Source: Triatoma infestans (Eukaryota > Arthropoda > Insecta > Hemiptera > Reduviidae). From it: DNA of 64,000 nucleotides. Where the stretch lies: positions 1-64,000 of the forward strand of contig JAAEAF010002497.1 of the NCBI GenBank assembly GCA_011037195.1, in the 5' to 3' direction. The notes under the pieces were generated by a model. That model did no database searches. It saw only the letters and a list, made by a program, of their open reading frames with translations, and was not told where the DNA came from. Below, in pieces: positions 52,425 through 64,000 of this stretch; within the stretch, counting starts at the first letter, position 1; each line of letters starts with the position of its first letter. Both the position numbers and the translations under genes were made by a program.

Positions 52425-53850
52425 ATTTTATCTGTTTAATCAAGTGAAAGGATGTTTGCCAATCTGAAACAGATAATGGCTGAACAACTGCAAGGAATTC
52501 AAAGAAATTTTGCAATAATTGTTCCCCATTTATTAAAGTCCAATCTGTCGTCGTTTGGAAATCTGTTACCTCGATAGATTTCTGGTATATCAACTTTACA
52601 CTTAAAGGAAATTTGTAATTAGTGTTTATAATATGGAAATATTTTTCAATGGGAAAATTGTCCACACGAAAGAGACTCTGGGACAAAGAGAAATGTCTAA
52701 ATGTTCACTAATAGTGTTATATGTAGGGGGTGAAAGGGAACGAGCGTAATGCTGGATATGGCTGGATAGATGGAGTGCACCAGGAGGAGACTAATGGAAA
52801 AATGTTGGAGAGTGTTATGTGTATGTGCAGTTTTCCCAGACAGTCCTAAACAGTCCAATTAGAGTGTACAGCCCTACTCCCTTATACTAACACGCCCATT
52901 TGGTCCCATACTCAAGGTGATGCAGTTTATCAACTTGTCTTTCTTAATGTCTATTTCTCTTATTGACTGAATTACCTTCTATCTCTTTTCCAGTTCTTTT
53001 TATCGCATCTTTACTCCTTCTCTTTTAACCATGTTAACATTTGGTGCAACTATCAACGTAGACATGTTTCCTTTGATGAATCTTCACACAAAATTTCAGT
53101 TTAGTTATAAATGTGTAGGATGAATGGTTGCCAAGACAATTATGTAGTGGATGTTTTTTGGGGTTTGATCTGAAGAGAAAACTTAGTTTGAGTAAAGTTT
53201 CACTGAACACTTTGTATTACGTGCGAATAATGCACACCGCAAGGACTTTACACTGTAATATTTGTGAGAGGTAGCTTGAGAAGAGAGTAACGGTGTGAGA
53301 ACGAAGTACATACATAGAATGGTGACAGTGAGCGGTGACTCAATGATCATAAAGTGAGATTCAAGCACTCTTTTTAAGAGATATTTAATACAACCCGTTC
53401 AACACCTAGGCGTACGTCAGATTTGAAACTAGGGTGACTCATATAAAATATTAAAACGAATGTTAGGTTTTTTGGATATAATTGTTAAATGTGGACGACT
53501 TCAAGACTACCAAAATTATGTCTTGTCAGATTAACTTCTTTGGAAGGTGTAAATTAAGGTTATTAACTTAATAATTATTCATATGTTTAATTATACATTT
53601 TTAATTATTTAATAATTACTTATTTATTAATTTAATTATTATTAAATCAATTATAATCAAATATAATGTAATTGAGAACCAATAGGAGTTTTCTCATTTG
53701 AAAAGCTACCTCAAAAGTATTGTTTATGATCGATCGTATACTCAACCAATGCTTGTCCACAATTATGTGTTATAAAGATGATATACTTGAAGCATTAAGA
53801 AATAATGTACTCAGTTTAAATTTTTCACTGATTTTTTTCTAAATCAATCA
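52425..53850. other. Anonymous DNA
   Basis: No domain-bearing ORF and no element end recognised. AT-rich runs near 53570-53670. Confidence 0.5.
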
Positions 53851-53854
53851 CAGA

Positions 53855-54060
53855 TACAGACAACTAAAACGACTCTTAGACAACAGATCTAAACTCTCAC
53901 TAGAAAACAAACGTCTACTATTACAAACGTCTACTATCACAAACGTCTATTAAACCAATTTGGAATTATGGCCTCGAACTAAGCGTCAACCAAGCGTTCC
54001 AACCTCCAAAAGGCCGACAGACCAATGCTTTGTTCGAAATTCGCGCCCAAAAACATGACC
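53855..54060 (+). pseudogene. Jockey-type LINE fragment, post-RT region
   Basis: The reading RYRQLKRLLDNRSKLSLENK continues into RLLLQTS and, after a duplicated AAACGTCTACTAT stretch and a frame change, KPIWNYGLEL. This matches the L..R..K..WL....S.LSL.NKLL.YKT.LKP.W.YG..LWG segment at the end of Jockey-clade RTs. Only about 200 bp survives. Confidence 0.75.
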
Positions 54061-54249
54061 TTGGTAGGTCAGGTGAGGCCATTACGGGAATAAAAAATGA
54101 GAGTATAAAAATTAAGAAAAGTAATTGTAAAGTCACCGACTTGTTGGATATAGTGAATACTTGAATATAAAAAAAAATAATAAAAACTGAAAAATAAGAC
54201 ACACTATAGAGGGAAAAATACCCTCCTCCCGCCGAATGAGTTTATCCGG

Positions 54250-54540
54250 TGAAATGATTCAAAAAAAGTTGTAGCTCTTTATTGTGTAGTTCACAACTTC
54301 CTTTAAAGAAAATCGTTGAAGGCGTTCAGAAAAATAGCAGAACTTTGAAAAATAGTTTTCAGTAAAAACGCGTCATCTGATTTTCTTCGAACTCGGAATT
54401 TCAATAACATATTGAATTCTAATAAATGTTATTTAGATGAATAGAATAGTTAGTATAAACTGAAATACATGACCACCTAAACCCACCCTTCCGCCAAATG
54501 TGACCTTAAATGCATTTTCCCGGTGAAATGTTACAAATAA
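54250..54540. repeat. REP-A, reversed segment
   Basis: Blocks such as CATCTGATTTTCTTCGAACTCGG and TTCCCGGTGAAATGTTACAAAT match inverted or diverged REP-A subunits. Borders uncertain. Confidence 0.45.
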
Positions 54541-54559
54541 AAATTGTAGATCTTTATAA

Positions 54560-55500
54560 GTGTTAATATATCCAGTTTAGTAAATATTTTAAGGCGTGGA
54601 ATATTCTCTCAACTTAGAGAAATCAAAAATAATGGTTTTTACAAGGGGAGGGAAATTAGCAAAAACAAAACATGGAAAACTGATGGCAAAAAATCGAAAT
54701 CGGACCACAAATATTTAGGTGTCGGCCTAACTCCTCAGTTATGTTTTAAACAGCATTCCAAGGAAGTGTTGAGTATTTCTAAATTTGCAGTCTGAACGAC
54801 CTATAAGGATATAATTAGAAAAAAGCAAATTTCTCTATCTGCCAAATTCCAAATATTTAACTCGGTTAAATAATAGGATTTGGGTGGGAGATGTATTAAT
54901 GATAAAAATAACGAACATATCATCCGGACTATAATGAAATTGAGAGGTCAGCTTCTTGGTTTGAATTTTGATGTTCAAAGTTACTCCAGCCATTTATGGA
55001 AAAGTGCAAACGCTTGTGCTGAGAACATTCTCAGTTACTCACCGCCAGGGGTTTCCTAGGCCTTAAGGTTAAACATTTTACTCATGAGGTTCTAAATTCT
55101 GTAATGAATTGTATGACGTGTTCTTAGTGGCTCTAATAGTGTGCGGCTACTAACATGTGGAAAAAGTTATGTAGGGTAGCTGTTATTTAGGGGCCACTCC
55201 CATTTCATGAACATTTAAACGGCAGTTCTGTCCTACAAAAGCGCGTTATTCAGAGATTCGCAAGAGTCTAACAAGTTAACCCGAATTCAGTGTCAACTGA
55301 CAATGGCATAATAGACGCCATCTTGAGGCACCGTTGGAAACCAGCTTCTGTCATGAACTGGGCCGGGCTAAGTGCAGAATGCTGATGAATCAATATTTTA
55401 TGCATGCAGAAATGCTACGCCTCCAAAGTGTGGGCTCTAATAAAACTCTACCTACCAAAACTTCCCATAATCTGCAAAACTACCCCGAAATTGTTTTTCA
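54560..55500 (+). pseudogene. LINE RT C-terminal (thumb) fragment
   Basis: Readings in shifting frames give WNILSTLEKSKIMVFTRGGK, then KYLGVGLTPQLCFKQH and a KISLSAKFQIFNSV segment, matching the W.L.VN..KSKIMVF..GG ... YLGV.L.....F..H region that follows the catalytic core in insect LINE RTs. Downstream sequence to ~55500 keeps occasional open frames (for example 55334-55522) without clear motifs. Decayed by multiple stops. Confidence 0.75.
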
Positions 55501-55529
55501 CTTTACTTCAGGCAAGACTTAAGACAATA

Positions 55530-55930
55530 TAAAAGACAATACATTTGTCGAGACGTTGGCAAGAGTTATATTTTCTCACCGAAGAAGACCGAATCTCACA
55601 ATCCTTTTCCTTCATTTTCATTAAACCAATTACACATGTTAAGAGCTACAATTTTTATTTGTAACATTCCTCTTGGAAAATTCATTTAAGGCGTGTTTTG
55701 GAGGAAAGGATAAGTTATGCTTTCTTATAAAGTGCTATTTCAGTTTATTACACAAGACTGTTATCTGAATATTATTAATTAGAATTAAATATGTTGTTGA
55801 ATTTCCGAGTTTGAAGAAAAACTGGAAGTGCATTTTTAGTCAACCGATTTTTTTAAGCTTTCTGCCATTTTCTCCATAAAATCACCAACGGATTTCTTTA
55901 AATTTGGTACAGAGACCTATCGCTTTTGTT
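55530..55930. repeat. Diverged fold-back arm motif followed by REP-A
   Basis: 55530-55600 contains AAAAGACAATACATTTGTCG followed by AGACGTTGGCAAGAGTTATA, a diverged copy of the hairpin-plus-GAAACGTTGGCATAATT end of the 30212 element. 55620-55930 is a REP-A subunit (AATTACACATGTTAAGAGCT to the GGATTTCTTTAAATTTGG block). Confidence 0.5.
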
Positions 55931-55989
55931 TGATAAAACTTCAGGCAAACTTCATACTACAACCTACGGTCTCACTAATCGTTCGTTAC

Positions 55990-56340
55990 TTTTCGAAGTC
56001 ACTTGGAAAGATTTGCTTGGTACTTCCTAGGCATAACGTGCAATGCGACGTTCCGAGTCTTTCCTGCTTACCATCTTCACAACCATCGAATCTGGAGTGA
56101 ACCCCACTATTTCCAGCTCAATAAAGCCACGCTGGAAATCCCACCCTTCACACACCAACAAAATTTGAGCAGCATCGTCGATCACCCCTAGACAGTACAA
56201 ATAGTGCGGCGAAAATACTTTCCCCATCCGATGGAGATACGTGCTGAAGTACCCATGTTTGCTAAGGAACTGGGTGAGCCAACGTCTTGTTCGCTGGAGA
56301 GATGCCGTGGCGCTTCAGATTGCTAGCCGGTCGTGCTGAC
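55990..56340 (-). pseudogene. R1/Jockey-type LINE C-terminal fragment
   Basis: The minus strand reads LTQFLSKHGYFSTYLHRMGK and then SPHYLYCLGVIDDAAQILLV with CEGW and a FTPDSMVVKM helix. This is the characteristic LTQ.L.GHG.F..YL...G...S..C.YC...DDA.H..F.C..W C-terminal region of R1-like LINEs, with some Cys/His positions changed (the first Cys reads as Tyr). It stops being recognisable close to 56340, next to the putative left end of the DNA-virus-like element. Confidence 0.8.
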
Positions 56341-56353
56341 TTTGACGAACGTA

Positions 56354-56400
56354 AGTAGGTAATAAAGAGGGTTTCGAGCCCACCAAAAAAGTCCAATATG
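56354..56400 (+). repeat. Candidate left terminus of the polinton-type element
   Basis: The LINE remnant ends and a sequence starting AGTAGGTAATAAAGAGGG begins at 56354. Polinton/Maverick inverted repeats typically start with AG and are flanked by a 6-bp target duplication; here the six bases before it are AACGTA. The partner terminus is outside the window, so this is a prediction only. Confidence 0.3.
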
Positions 56401-56423
56401 GCGGCCAAACCCAATTTCAAGCT

Positions 56424-56680
56424 AAAATTCTAATCTTTTAGCCGCTACTCAGAGGTTACAGCCAAGGCCAGATCAGCCTAACCTCGACCCCAGGTCAAGA
56501 TTGAGCCAAATTCTAATCTTTTAGCCGCTAATCAGAGGTTACAGCCAAGGTTAGCCCAGCCTAGCCTTGGCCCAGGTCCAGATGGCGCCAAAATTCTAAT
56601 CTTAGAGCCGCTAATCAGAGGTCACAGCCAAGGCCAGATCAGCCCAACCATGTATCATGTTAATCAGCTTAGCCTTGTTT
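56424..56680. repeat. ~84-bp GC-richer tandem repeat, three units
   Basis: Units start with AAATTCTAATCTT at about 56425, 56508 and 56591 and contain AGCCGCTAATCAGAGGTYAC and AGCCAAGGCCAGATCAGCC. A submotif, ACC.CGACC.C.GGTCAAGAT, recurs in degraded form near 56700, 56815 and 56912. GC content clearly exceeds the surroundings. Its place just inside the presumed end of the element suggests a subterminal array. Confidence 0.8.
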
Positions 56681-57143
56681 ACTATCCAGTTCGATAGCAC
56701 CCTAACCGCGACCCCCGGTCAAGATAGTTAATATTAATAAGATGATGTAAAATTATTTAAAAATGCGTATGTAATGATGGGGAGGAAGTTATATTATTAT
56801 AGAGCTGCTCTATATCAGCGACCCTGAGGTGAAGATAGCATGATAATTAATAAGAATAAGTTGAGTTAAATTTATTATTACATAATTTTGTTATTTTCCA
56901 TATATCATCCTAACCATGACCTCTAGGTTAAGATACTAAGATTATTTTGTTGCAAAACATATTTTATCTTTATATCAGCTAATATGAAATGAAAAATCAT
57001 GTTACAACATGATATAAATGGAAAAAAACGGGGATGATAATACACTCAACAGAATTATATATAAGACGACCCAAGAAATATTATAACAGCGCATTTTATC
57101 AACCACCCATCCATCCTTTACAGGAATGAAATATGAGTCATCC

Positions 57144-57154
57144 TATATATATAA
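57144..57154 (+). promoter_or_regulatory. TATA box upstream of first small ORF
   Basis: TATATATATAA lies ~37-47 bp before the ATG at 57191. Similar TATA-rich boxes precede other genes of the element. Confidence 0.4.
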
Positions 57155-57190
57155 TATCAACCACCTATTATTTCAAGCTTAGTTTGAAGG

Positions 57191-57514
57191 ATGGGTGATC
57201 ATTGGAAAAAAATTATAACTAGTGATAACTATCAAAAATTTCTGTCTCTATTACCTAATGTGACGGTGGAAAAAAATTTGATACTAGCGCAGAAATGCAT
57301 AAATTTGAAAATGAAATTACTAAAGCTAGAACAGTATGCTAATGAATATATGGAAAAGGTGCCGAATAAACATTATAAACAGTGCGTTTGGTCCAACCCT
57401 AAACAAAGGTGCGGTCCTGATACGTGCATATGCTGTTTAATAGATAGATTGGCGTGGCAAATTGAATGTGATTTAAAGGATGTGCCTGAAAAAAATGGTA
57501 GGGGTGATTATTAA
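57191..57514 (+). CDS. Small Cys-rich protein of unknown function
   Basis: A 107-residue product starting at the first ATG after a TATA box. It is Lys/Glu-rich with a helical middle (residues ~25-60) and a Cys cluster around residues 66-83 (C..S.PKQRCGPDTCICCL), which could bind a metal or form disulfides. I do not recognise the family. It lies at the integrase-side end of the element on the plus strand, where polintons often carry lineage-specific small genes. No frame damage is visible. Confidence 0.6.
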   Translation: MGDHWKKIITSDNYQKFLSLLPNVTVEKNLILAQKCINLKMKLLKLEQYANEYMEKVPNKHYKQCVWSNPKQRCGPDTCICCLIDRLAWQIECDLKDVPEKNGRGDY

Positions 57515-57553
57515 GATATTGAGCAAAGGTATCTTTTCAGTAGTGTGTTAAAC

Positions 57554-58016
57554 ATGGCCGTGAGTGAAATAGGGTTGCAGTTTTCCACTCAACAGACATA
57601 ACTCGAAAACTATAATCACAGGTATTTCTCAAGATAGTGTACCACTCATAGCTTTGAAGACTAAGAAAAATGGCATAATCTATCTGAGTGTAGATGAATG
57701 GGCAACTCTAGAATCAAATAAACAGACATGCGAAGATTTTTTCAAAGGCTCAACTTCTCCATCAACAATCAGTCTCAACAACTATAACATAGTTTTTACT
57801 AAATCAGGTCAAAAGAAGATCACTATTCATGGGAAAGCAACTTGGCTTGAAGACCTTCTCTCTTTACAACCCACCAGCATTAATTTTATTAGAAATGAAT
57901 ACTTCAAACTTCAAAACATCTTTAAGGATGTCAATTACCAGTTGAATTATTTATCAAAACTATGTAAACCAAATACTCTATTACCATATTATTATAAAAA
58001 TGTTGAGGATGAATAA
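57554..58016 (+). pseudogene. Hypothetical element protein, probable frameshift near 57600
   Basis: A long open frame ends at 58016 but has no ATG of its own near its start; it is open back only to a stop at 57570-57572. An ATG at 57554 in the neighbouring frame opens a short reading that ends at 57599-57601, so one gene broken by a one-base change near 57600 is plausible. The main part (about 120 residues) has NGIIYLSVDEWATLES and FTKSGQKKITIHG, suggesting a small alpha/beta fold. No family recognised. It converges on the integrase gene with a ~38-bp gap. Confidence 0.5.
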
Positions 58017-58053
58017 AATACTTGTATTTAAAAAAAAAATAGCTGTGTTTTAT

Positions 58054-58980
58054 TTAATTTAATAAATCAGTTACAAATATCCATGAGGGTTTTTTAAACC
58101 CCAACCATTTTACAAACAATCTATCATTATTACGTTTTAATATTTTTTCTACAAGATAAACATCTTTATATTTAGTTTTTTGCAATTCTTGTGCATAAAA
58201 TGCACCTTGGATGGGTTGTGCAGACATATCTTCCAACAAGTAAGTATATGGAATGGTGTGTTGTACACGCCTTATTTTAAATATTTCAGCACTCCAATTG
58301 GGTTTATAACCTTTGGTAAAAATCGTTCGCCTTTTGGAAACACGCACATAATCACCTTCCTTAAATCGCTGTTTATCCTTTCGTTTACTTTGATTGGAGT
58401 AAACGTTGGTTAGAAGAGTGGCCGCATTGTCAACGCTTACCTCAGAAGGCTTCATTCCAATTGTGCGATGCACTTTATTGTTGTAGCTGTTTATTAAATC
58501 GGGTAAATTTTTTATATAATTGTAGGTGCCCTGAAGATTGAACAAGCGATACAGCATAGATTTAAATGTTCTATTAAATCGTTCAACAATTGAACTTTTC
58601 ATCACGCTATAAGTACTGTAGTGGTTTATGTTGTATTGTTTCATCAATTTCTTGAAGAGTGTATTGTAGAATTCTTTTCCATTATCCGTCTGGATATTGT
58701 TAGGTATTCGACCACTCGTAGTTAGAATATTTTCCAGCGCTTTGGCGACATCTTGTGAACTTTTAGATTTCACAGGCACTACCCAAGCATACTTGGAGAA
58801 GCAGTCAATCACTGCTAGTATATATTTATATCCATTGTTCTGGCGTGCATAAGGAATCATCTCAATTAAATCCAACTGCCATAAATCATCAATACCCTTA
58901 AGAAGCACACGTCTTCTAGGATAGTGCACTCGTGCCGGTTTATGAAGTTCATTGACTACTATTTCCTTGGTTGTTGACAT
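58054..58980 (-). CDS. Retroviral-type integrase with C-terminal chromodomain
   Basis: 308 residues. The rve catalytic core shows D37 (LWQLDLIEM), D99 (IQTDNGKEF) and E133 (SSIVERFNRT), so all three acidic residues are present. An SH3-like/GPY-type segment follows around residues 205-240 (KEGDYVRVSKRR). Residues ~275-308 are a chromodomain-like end (YLVEKILKRN, LFVKWLGF, W). In polintons the enzyme joins linear DNA ends to the host genome and makes 6-bp duplications; a chromodomain can steer insertion to particular chromatin. The N-terminal HHCC zinc finger typical of retroviral integrases is not visible in this frame. The start overlaps the end of the upstream fibre-like gene by 32 bp. The reading frame is uninterrupted. 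Confidence 0.93.
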   Translation of the reverse strand: MSTTKEIVVNELHKPARVHYPRRRVLLKGIDDLWQLDLIEMIPYARQNNGYKYILAVIDCFSKYAWVVPVKSKSSQDVAKALENILTTSGRIPNNIQTDNGKEFYNTLFKKLMKQYNINHYSTYSVMKSSIVERFNRTFKSMLYRLFNLQGTYNYIKNLPDLINSYNNKVHRTIGMKPSEVSVDNAATLLTNVYSNQSKRKDKQRFKEGDYVRVSKRRTIFTKGYKPNWSAEIFKIRRVQHTIPYTYLLEDMSAQPIQGAFYAQELQKTKYKDVYLVEKILKRNNDRLFVKWLGFKKPSWIFVTDLLN

Positions 58981-61900
58981 TTAGCATAAACTTTTTAAGG
59001 TAGCTCAATGTGACAACATCTGAAGGATGAACTGGGTCTTGCACATTTGATATTCTTCGTCCAAGTGCATTATATATATTCGTAATGGGTACACCCTCTT
59101 CCGTTTTTGGTATGATCAGCGCAGTACTTTCCAAAAATCCCCTTGTTACACAATCATGTTTGTCTTCAGGATCAAGCACATTAATTATACGTTTATTTCC
59201 AACGTTTATATGATTCGCTCGCCAATTGGCTATATTGGCCAAACTGTCAGCATATATTTTATTCACGGCATCATTAACACCTTTGGGTGTACTAACACTA
59301 ATTATGCGTTTTTTATCCACATTCACCACATTAGCCTCATCATCCATCAGTTGGGTAAATTTATCTCTAAATGATGAATATTCATGGCGGCCAAATTTAT
59401 CAACCGACATGTTGAACTGCTACTTAATAAATGATTCCAGATTCTCGCAACTCCTCTATTATAGACTGAATTTCATTTTCATGACCGGTGTGACCAGCAG
59501 CCGATGATGCATACAATAGTCGAAGTCGATCTACCAATTCATTTGGGTCATCCCAGTATTCATAAATGCTTTGACCCTCCCACATACCTGTACCACTCAA
59601 CGGTCTATTTCTGGTAGATCTGGTTCTCCCTGTGAGGGGTGGTGATGAATGATGCGTAAAAAGAGGTGCAATGATATGTTTATACTTCCAACCACGGTTA
59701 GAACTAATACCTTTTTCCCCGCTGAACTGCTGTTTGTGAGCGTTACTAACTTCTAAGATTTTCTTATAATTTTCTAAATCCTGTTCAGAATAGTTGGTCG
59801 GTTGTTTTAAAAATAACAATTGAAATAATCCAGGTGTACCTTCATACCATTCATTATTTACATTAATGTCATCACCATCAATGGTTACTTGAGCATTTCC
59901 TATAGCCATACCACCTTGTGGGAGTATTCGAATACCATATCGTCTATCCATATCGCGGGTTTCCGATTTTTTTATTTTAATTAAATAAGGACGTATCCCA
60001 GAGCCAATCCCATGCTCCGCTTCTAAACTTCTTTCAAATGTTTCCTCATCAAGTTGTTGTATCTGCTTTAGAGGTGTACTTGTCTCACCAACATCTTCAA
60101 ATGTTTCTTCTTTTTGTAAAAAAGGTATGCTTTTATAAGTCTGCAGAGGGGGTGATGATGGTTCAGTTGAAGTGGAAGCATCAAGTTGTTGTATCTGCTT
60201 TAGAGGTGTACTTGTCTCACCAACATCTTCAAATGTTTCTTCTTTTTGTAAAAAAAGGTATGCTTTTATAAGTCTGCAGAGGGGGTGATGATGGCTCAGT
60301 TGAAGTGGAAGCATCTTTTAATGGTTTTTCATCTTTGATAATCCGCTGCTCTTTCTGATACACTAACTCTTTAAGTGGTTTAGTTATAGGTTCCAACTTC
60401 TTTTCTATATCATCCTGAGAGAGCTGAAGTCCTCTCTTCAAACTTTTATACTTTTCACGCAACGATTTAGTGGTTTTAATAAGTTGTTTTGTAGCTTTTG
60501 TATTCATCCTAAGTTGTTTTGAATCCATATTTGGAAATGATGGATGTCTATACGTTCCCACTCTATATATAGATAAATGTATCCAAATCTTTCCTAAATC
60601 TACCATCGTGCATATCTCGTGTTTTATCAATAGTTAGAAACCCATGGCGATTCTGCCAACAGATATTGCACATCTGTTTAAACTTGTCAAATGAAATATT
60701 GGGCGAACTTATATGATCACTATAAACATGTCTTAAATTCAATTCATCCTGTTCAAAGAGAATAATAAAATTCGCATTATCACGAACCAAATGTTTAGGT
60801 ATTTTTGCATAACTTTGGCACAGATAGAAGCAATCAATTTGCTTATGGCGGCCCATACTAAAATATTTACGAATGTTTTCCTGTTCATCCATGGAGATAT
60901 CATCAAAAATTATAATCGAGTTTGGTTCGGCATTGTTGGGAATCTGTTGAGCATTATCAATTGTAAAATAGCCAATATCTGGAACCAGTTTAAAAATGTT
61001 CTCTAAATATATATATTTGTCTTGTTGAATTGATCTACTGCATATATAAACATTGGTGAATTTCAAACCATTTGATTGTAACAACAAACAGACCATAAGA
61101 TTTGTTTTGCCAGATCCAGAAGTCCCACAAATGAGCGCTCTTATACTATCTGGTAGCAGTAATCCATGACGATTTAATTTCACAGGTTCATCATCTTTTA
61201 GAAGCATTAATTGGTTGCAAATAGGGAATTTTTCACTTTGCGCCTCTAAACGCATGGTAGGTTGGGGGCTGTTGGGTATATATATATACGTTCAGGTCCG
61301 AATTTGCTATCATAATGAGAAAGAGGATTAGTGGGCGAGGTCTTATAAATTCAGTGATTAACAAACTACCTTTTGAACTACACATACCCGGTTATAGATA
61401 CTGTGGTCCTGGAACCAAATTACAAGAGCGGTTACAGCGTGGAGATAGAGGAATAAACCCTTTAGACGAAGCCTGTCGTGAACACGACATTGCATATTCA
61501 AAATATAAAGATATAGAGTCAAGACATAAAGCTGATCGTATACTTGTTGAAAAAGCTGGGCAAAGAACAAAAGCTAGTGACGCATCTTTTGGTGAGAAGG
61601 CGGCTGCCTGGGCAGTTACAAAAATCATGAAAGCTAAGTTGAAAATCGGAGCCGGGGGGAAGAGAGGTGGTGGCAAAAAGGTGAAGAAAAATACAAAGAT
61701 GAGGAAGAGGAAAAGGACTCAGATGAGAATTTTACCAATACCAAGAACTGGAGGAATTCTACCATTTCTATTACCATTGTTCGGCGGGCTTTCAGCTATT
61801 GGGAGTTTAGCTGGAGGAGCGTCGGCTATAGCTAAAGTCGTAAAGGATACACAAGCGGCTAGAGATCGGTTAGAAGAGATGAGAAGGCATAATAAAAAAA

Positions 61901-64000
61901 TGGAAGCACAACAAGTTGGCCATGGATTTTATCTTAAACCTTATAAAAAAGGATATGGTTTGCAAATTAAAAAGGATTGACTAATTCCGAATAGAGCATT
62001 GACAAATATAGAATTGATGAAATTTGCTAAAGATGTGCCATATTTTAGAGGAGTGTATATGCGTGACACTTTGCCAAAAAGACCAAAAACGTATGAATGT
62101 GCAATTGTAAACTTGGATTCTATCAATAACATGGGCACCCATTGGGTGGCGTATATTAAAAAAGCAAACAGAGTGGAATATTTTGACCCTTTTGGTAACC
62201 TCAGGCCACCATTAGAATTGTTGTATTACTTAAGCGGATGTGATATAGTGTACAATAGGAAGAGATACCAAGTTTGGAATACACCATATTGTGGGCATTT
62301 ATGTTTACAATTTCTATATAATAACGCATGAATTTGAAAAACATATCTTAGTCATGTCGTACACGTTCACATTAACTGGTACATCTAGTGTGCTTAGTGC
62401 AAACATTTTTCCACCAATTGACTTGACAGATGATGCTGATTATACTATTGGTTTACTCAGCTTTCAGTCATATAATTCCATACCAAACATTATAGAAGGT
62501 GTGAATAACAAATTCTACTATGGTAATAAAATAATCAGTTTACCTACTGGCACCTATGAAGTTGATGCTATAGCAAATTATATAAAATCACACATGACGT
62601 CTACAGATTCCATAAAACTGAAAGCAATTTAAATACATTAAAGATGGAATTGGAGTGCACCAAACCTGTGTATTTTAATAGAGAGCATTCGATTGGGCCA
62701 TTATTAGGCTTTACCGAACCAAAGGTATTAAAACCTATGGCTAGGCATAAATCGAATGATATTGTTAATATTCAGAGTGTAAATACAATTGTGGTGAATT
62801 GCAATATAGCTTCCGGTTCATATAGGAATGGACAACTTGGACATACCATATATGAATTTTCGCCCATAGTACCACCAGGTTATAAATTAGTTCAAGAACC
62901 TACACCAGTCATTTACTTTCCAACCAACGTTAAGGTGATTGACAATATTACGCTAACTATTACTGATCAGGATTACAATATAATAGATTTTCGCAAAGAA
63001 GTGATTACTATTCGATTACATTTGAAGAAAAATGGGCATTGACTTCCAAAAGTATAAAAGCAGATATGTACGGAGTAACCCGTACAGTATTGAACGAGTA
63101 CATCGGTTAACACCTTCAAACGTTAGATTTCTACAACAACAAGTGGGCGTTTCAGTGAGACCGAAATGGAAGAGATTCTAAATGTTAATGCAGATGTGAG
63201 CTTCGAAGAAAGGATAACCGATTTTGAGTATCACACTCATCAACCTTACACGCAATCGTTTAACAACTCTGATGAAATTATAATCGCCGTACAACAGCAG
63301 GACATCTGCACCGTTCCATCCAAAAGTTTTCTCTACATTCAAGGGCAATTAGTGAAAGAAGGTGGTGGGAAAATAGATATACAGGACTTGAGATTTGTGC
63401 GAAATGGATTTCTACATTTGTTTGATGAAATCAAATACCAGTTGAACGGTGTATTAATTGATCATGTTCGCAACCCAGGAATTGTCAGCACATTAAAAGG
63501 TTATACATCCTTTAACAGTGATAAAGTGAAAGCATTGCAAATGAGCGGTTGGGTGCTCCCTGATGCATATTCCGCAATGACTGATGATGATGGGAATTTT
63601 GACGCATGCATCCCTATGGATATTGTAATGGGATTTTTCGAAGATTACAATCGAATAATACTACAAGGAAAACATGAATTGATTCTGCACCGCAGTAGAA
63701 CTGATGATAATTGTATTCAAATATTAGCGGCTGATGCAAACGCTTCTATTACATTGAAATCAATACAATGGAAAGTGCCTTATGTTAAAGTATCCGATGA
63801 ACAGAAGTTGAAATTTTTAAATTTTATCGATAAAGGTAAAACAGCGTATATGGCTTTTAGATCATGGGATCTTGTAGAATACCCATCCTTACCGGCCACC
63901 AACAAGCATACTTGGACAGTGAAAACTACATCAAATCTGGAAAAACCACGATATGTAATATTGGCATTCCAGACAAACAGGAAAAATAATAAATCAATGG

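Larger units (their letters stand above)
56354..64000. mobile_element. Maverick/Polinton (adintovirus-type) element, left part
   Basis: A block of virus-like genes: integrase, fibre-like protein, polinton conserved protein, packaging ATPase, PLA2-domain protein, adenain-type protease, minor capsid and major capsid. Gene spacing is tight, with overlaps, and most leftward and rightward genes diverge from 61256-61314. This is the diagnostic set of Polintons/Mavericks and the related adintoviruses, whose linear dsDNA integrates through a retroviral-like integrase. DNA polymerase B and the right inverted repeat must lie past the window. The left border is tentative; gene content is secure from about 57190. 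Few lesions suggest relatively recent insertion. Confidence 0.93.

Overview
The window is repeat-dense, AT-rich eukaryotic DNA. I recognised no host gene, conventional tRNA/rRNA gene or bacterial feature. Arthropod origin, most likely insect, is inferred from the mobile-element mix: insect-type LINE remnants, a HARBI1-type transposase fragment, a Tc1/mariner remnant with long inverted repeats, a pogo/Tigger fragment, tRNA-derived SINEs and a Ty3/gypsy retrotransposon with a tRNA-Lys primer site. No species can be named from the sequence alone.

Layout. 1-3.9 kb: anonymous AT-rich DNA. 3.9-7.4 kb: a decayed LINE reverse transcriptase (minus strand), a tRNA-derived SINE and a LINE C-terminal scrap. 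9.3-10.3 kb: an internally deleted PIF/Harbinger element with its inverted repeats. 13-23 kb: mostly one unnamed complex repeat family (here REP-A) with ~300-bp subunits in both orientations, interrupted by a LINE and a second SINE. 25-28 kb: two LINE remnants. 30-37 kb: a fold-back element that may derive from a Penelope-like element, a 16-bp minisatellite, two more tRNA-derived SINEs and a mariner-like element with ~310-bp inverted repeats. 37.7-43.7 kb: three further LINE pieces and a small fold-back element. 43.7-44.3 kb: pogo-like transposase remnant. 44.3-47.5 kb: the 5' part of a Ty3/gypsy element (probable LTR, PBS, gag with one stop, start of protease), which switches into REP-A sequence at the protease active site. 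47.5-56.3 kb: more REP-A and three LINE remnants.

The main feature is 57-64 kb (possibly from about 56.35 kb) and continues beyond the right edge: the left half of a Maverick/Polinton-type element of the adintovirus kind, an endogenous DNA-virus-like element. Minus-strand genes, read from right to left, are a packaging ATPase, a conserved polinton protein of unknown function with 44-residue repeats, a fibre-like protein with three repeats and a retroviral-type integrase with a chromodomain. Plus-strand genes, starting from a 59-bp divergent intergenic region, are a phospholipase-A2-domain virion protein, an adenain-like protease, a penton-like minor capsid protein, a 49-codon overlapping ORF and a major capsid protein open to the window edge. 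Together these would supply assembly, maturation, membrane breach, DNA packaging and integration. Protein-primed DNA polymerase B and the right terminus are not in view. The copy carries few lesions (a homopolymer frameshift, a frameshift in the penton gene, an apparently missing protease start codon and a frameshift in a small ORF), so it is a fairly young but damaged insertion.
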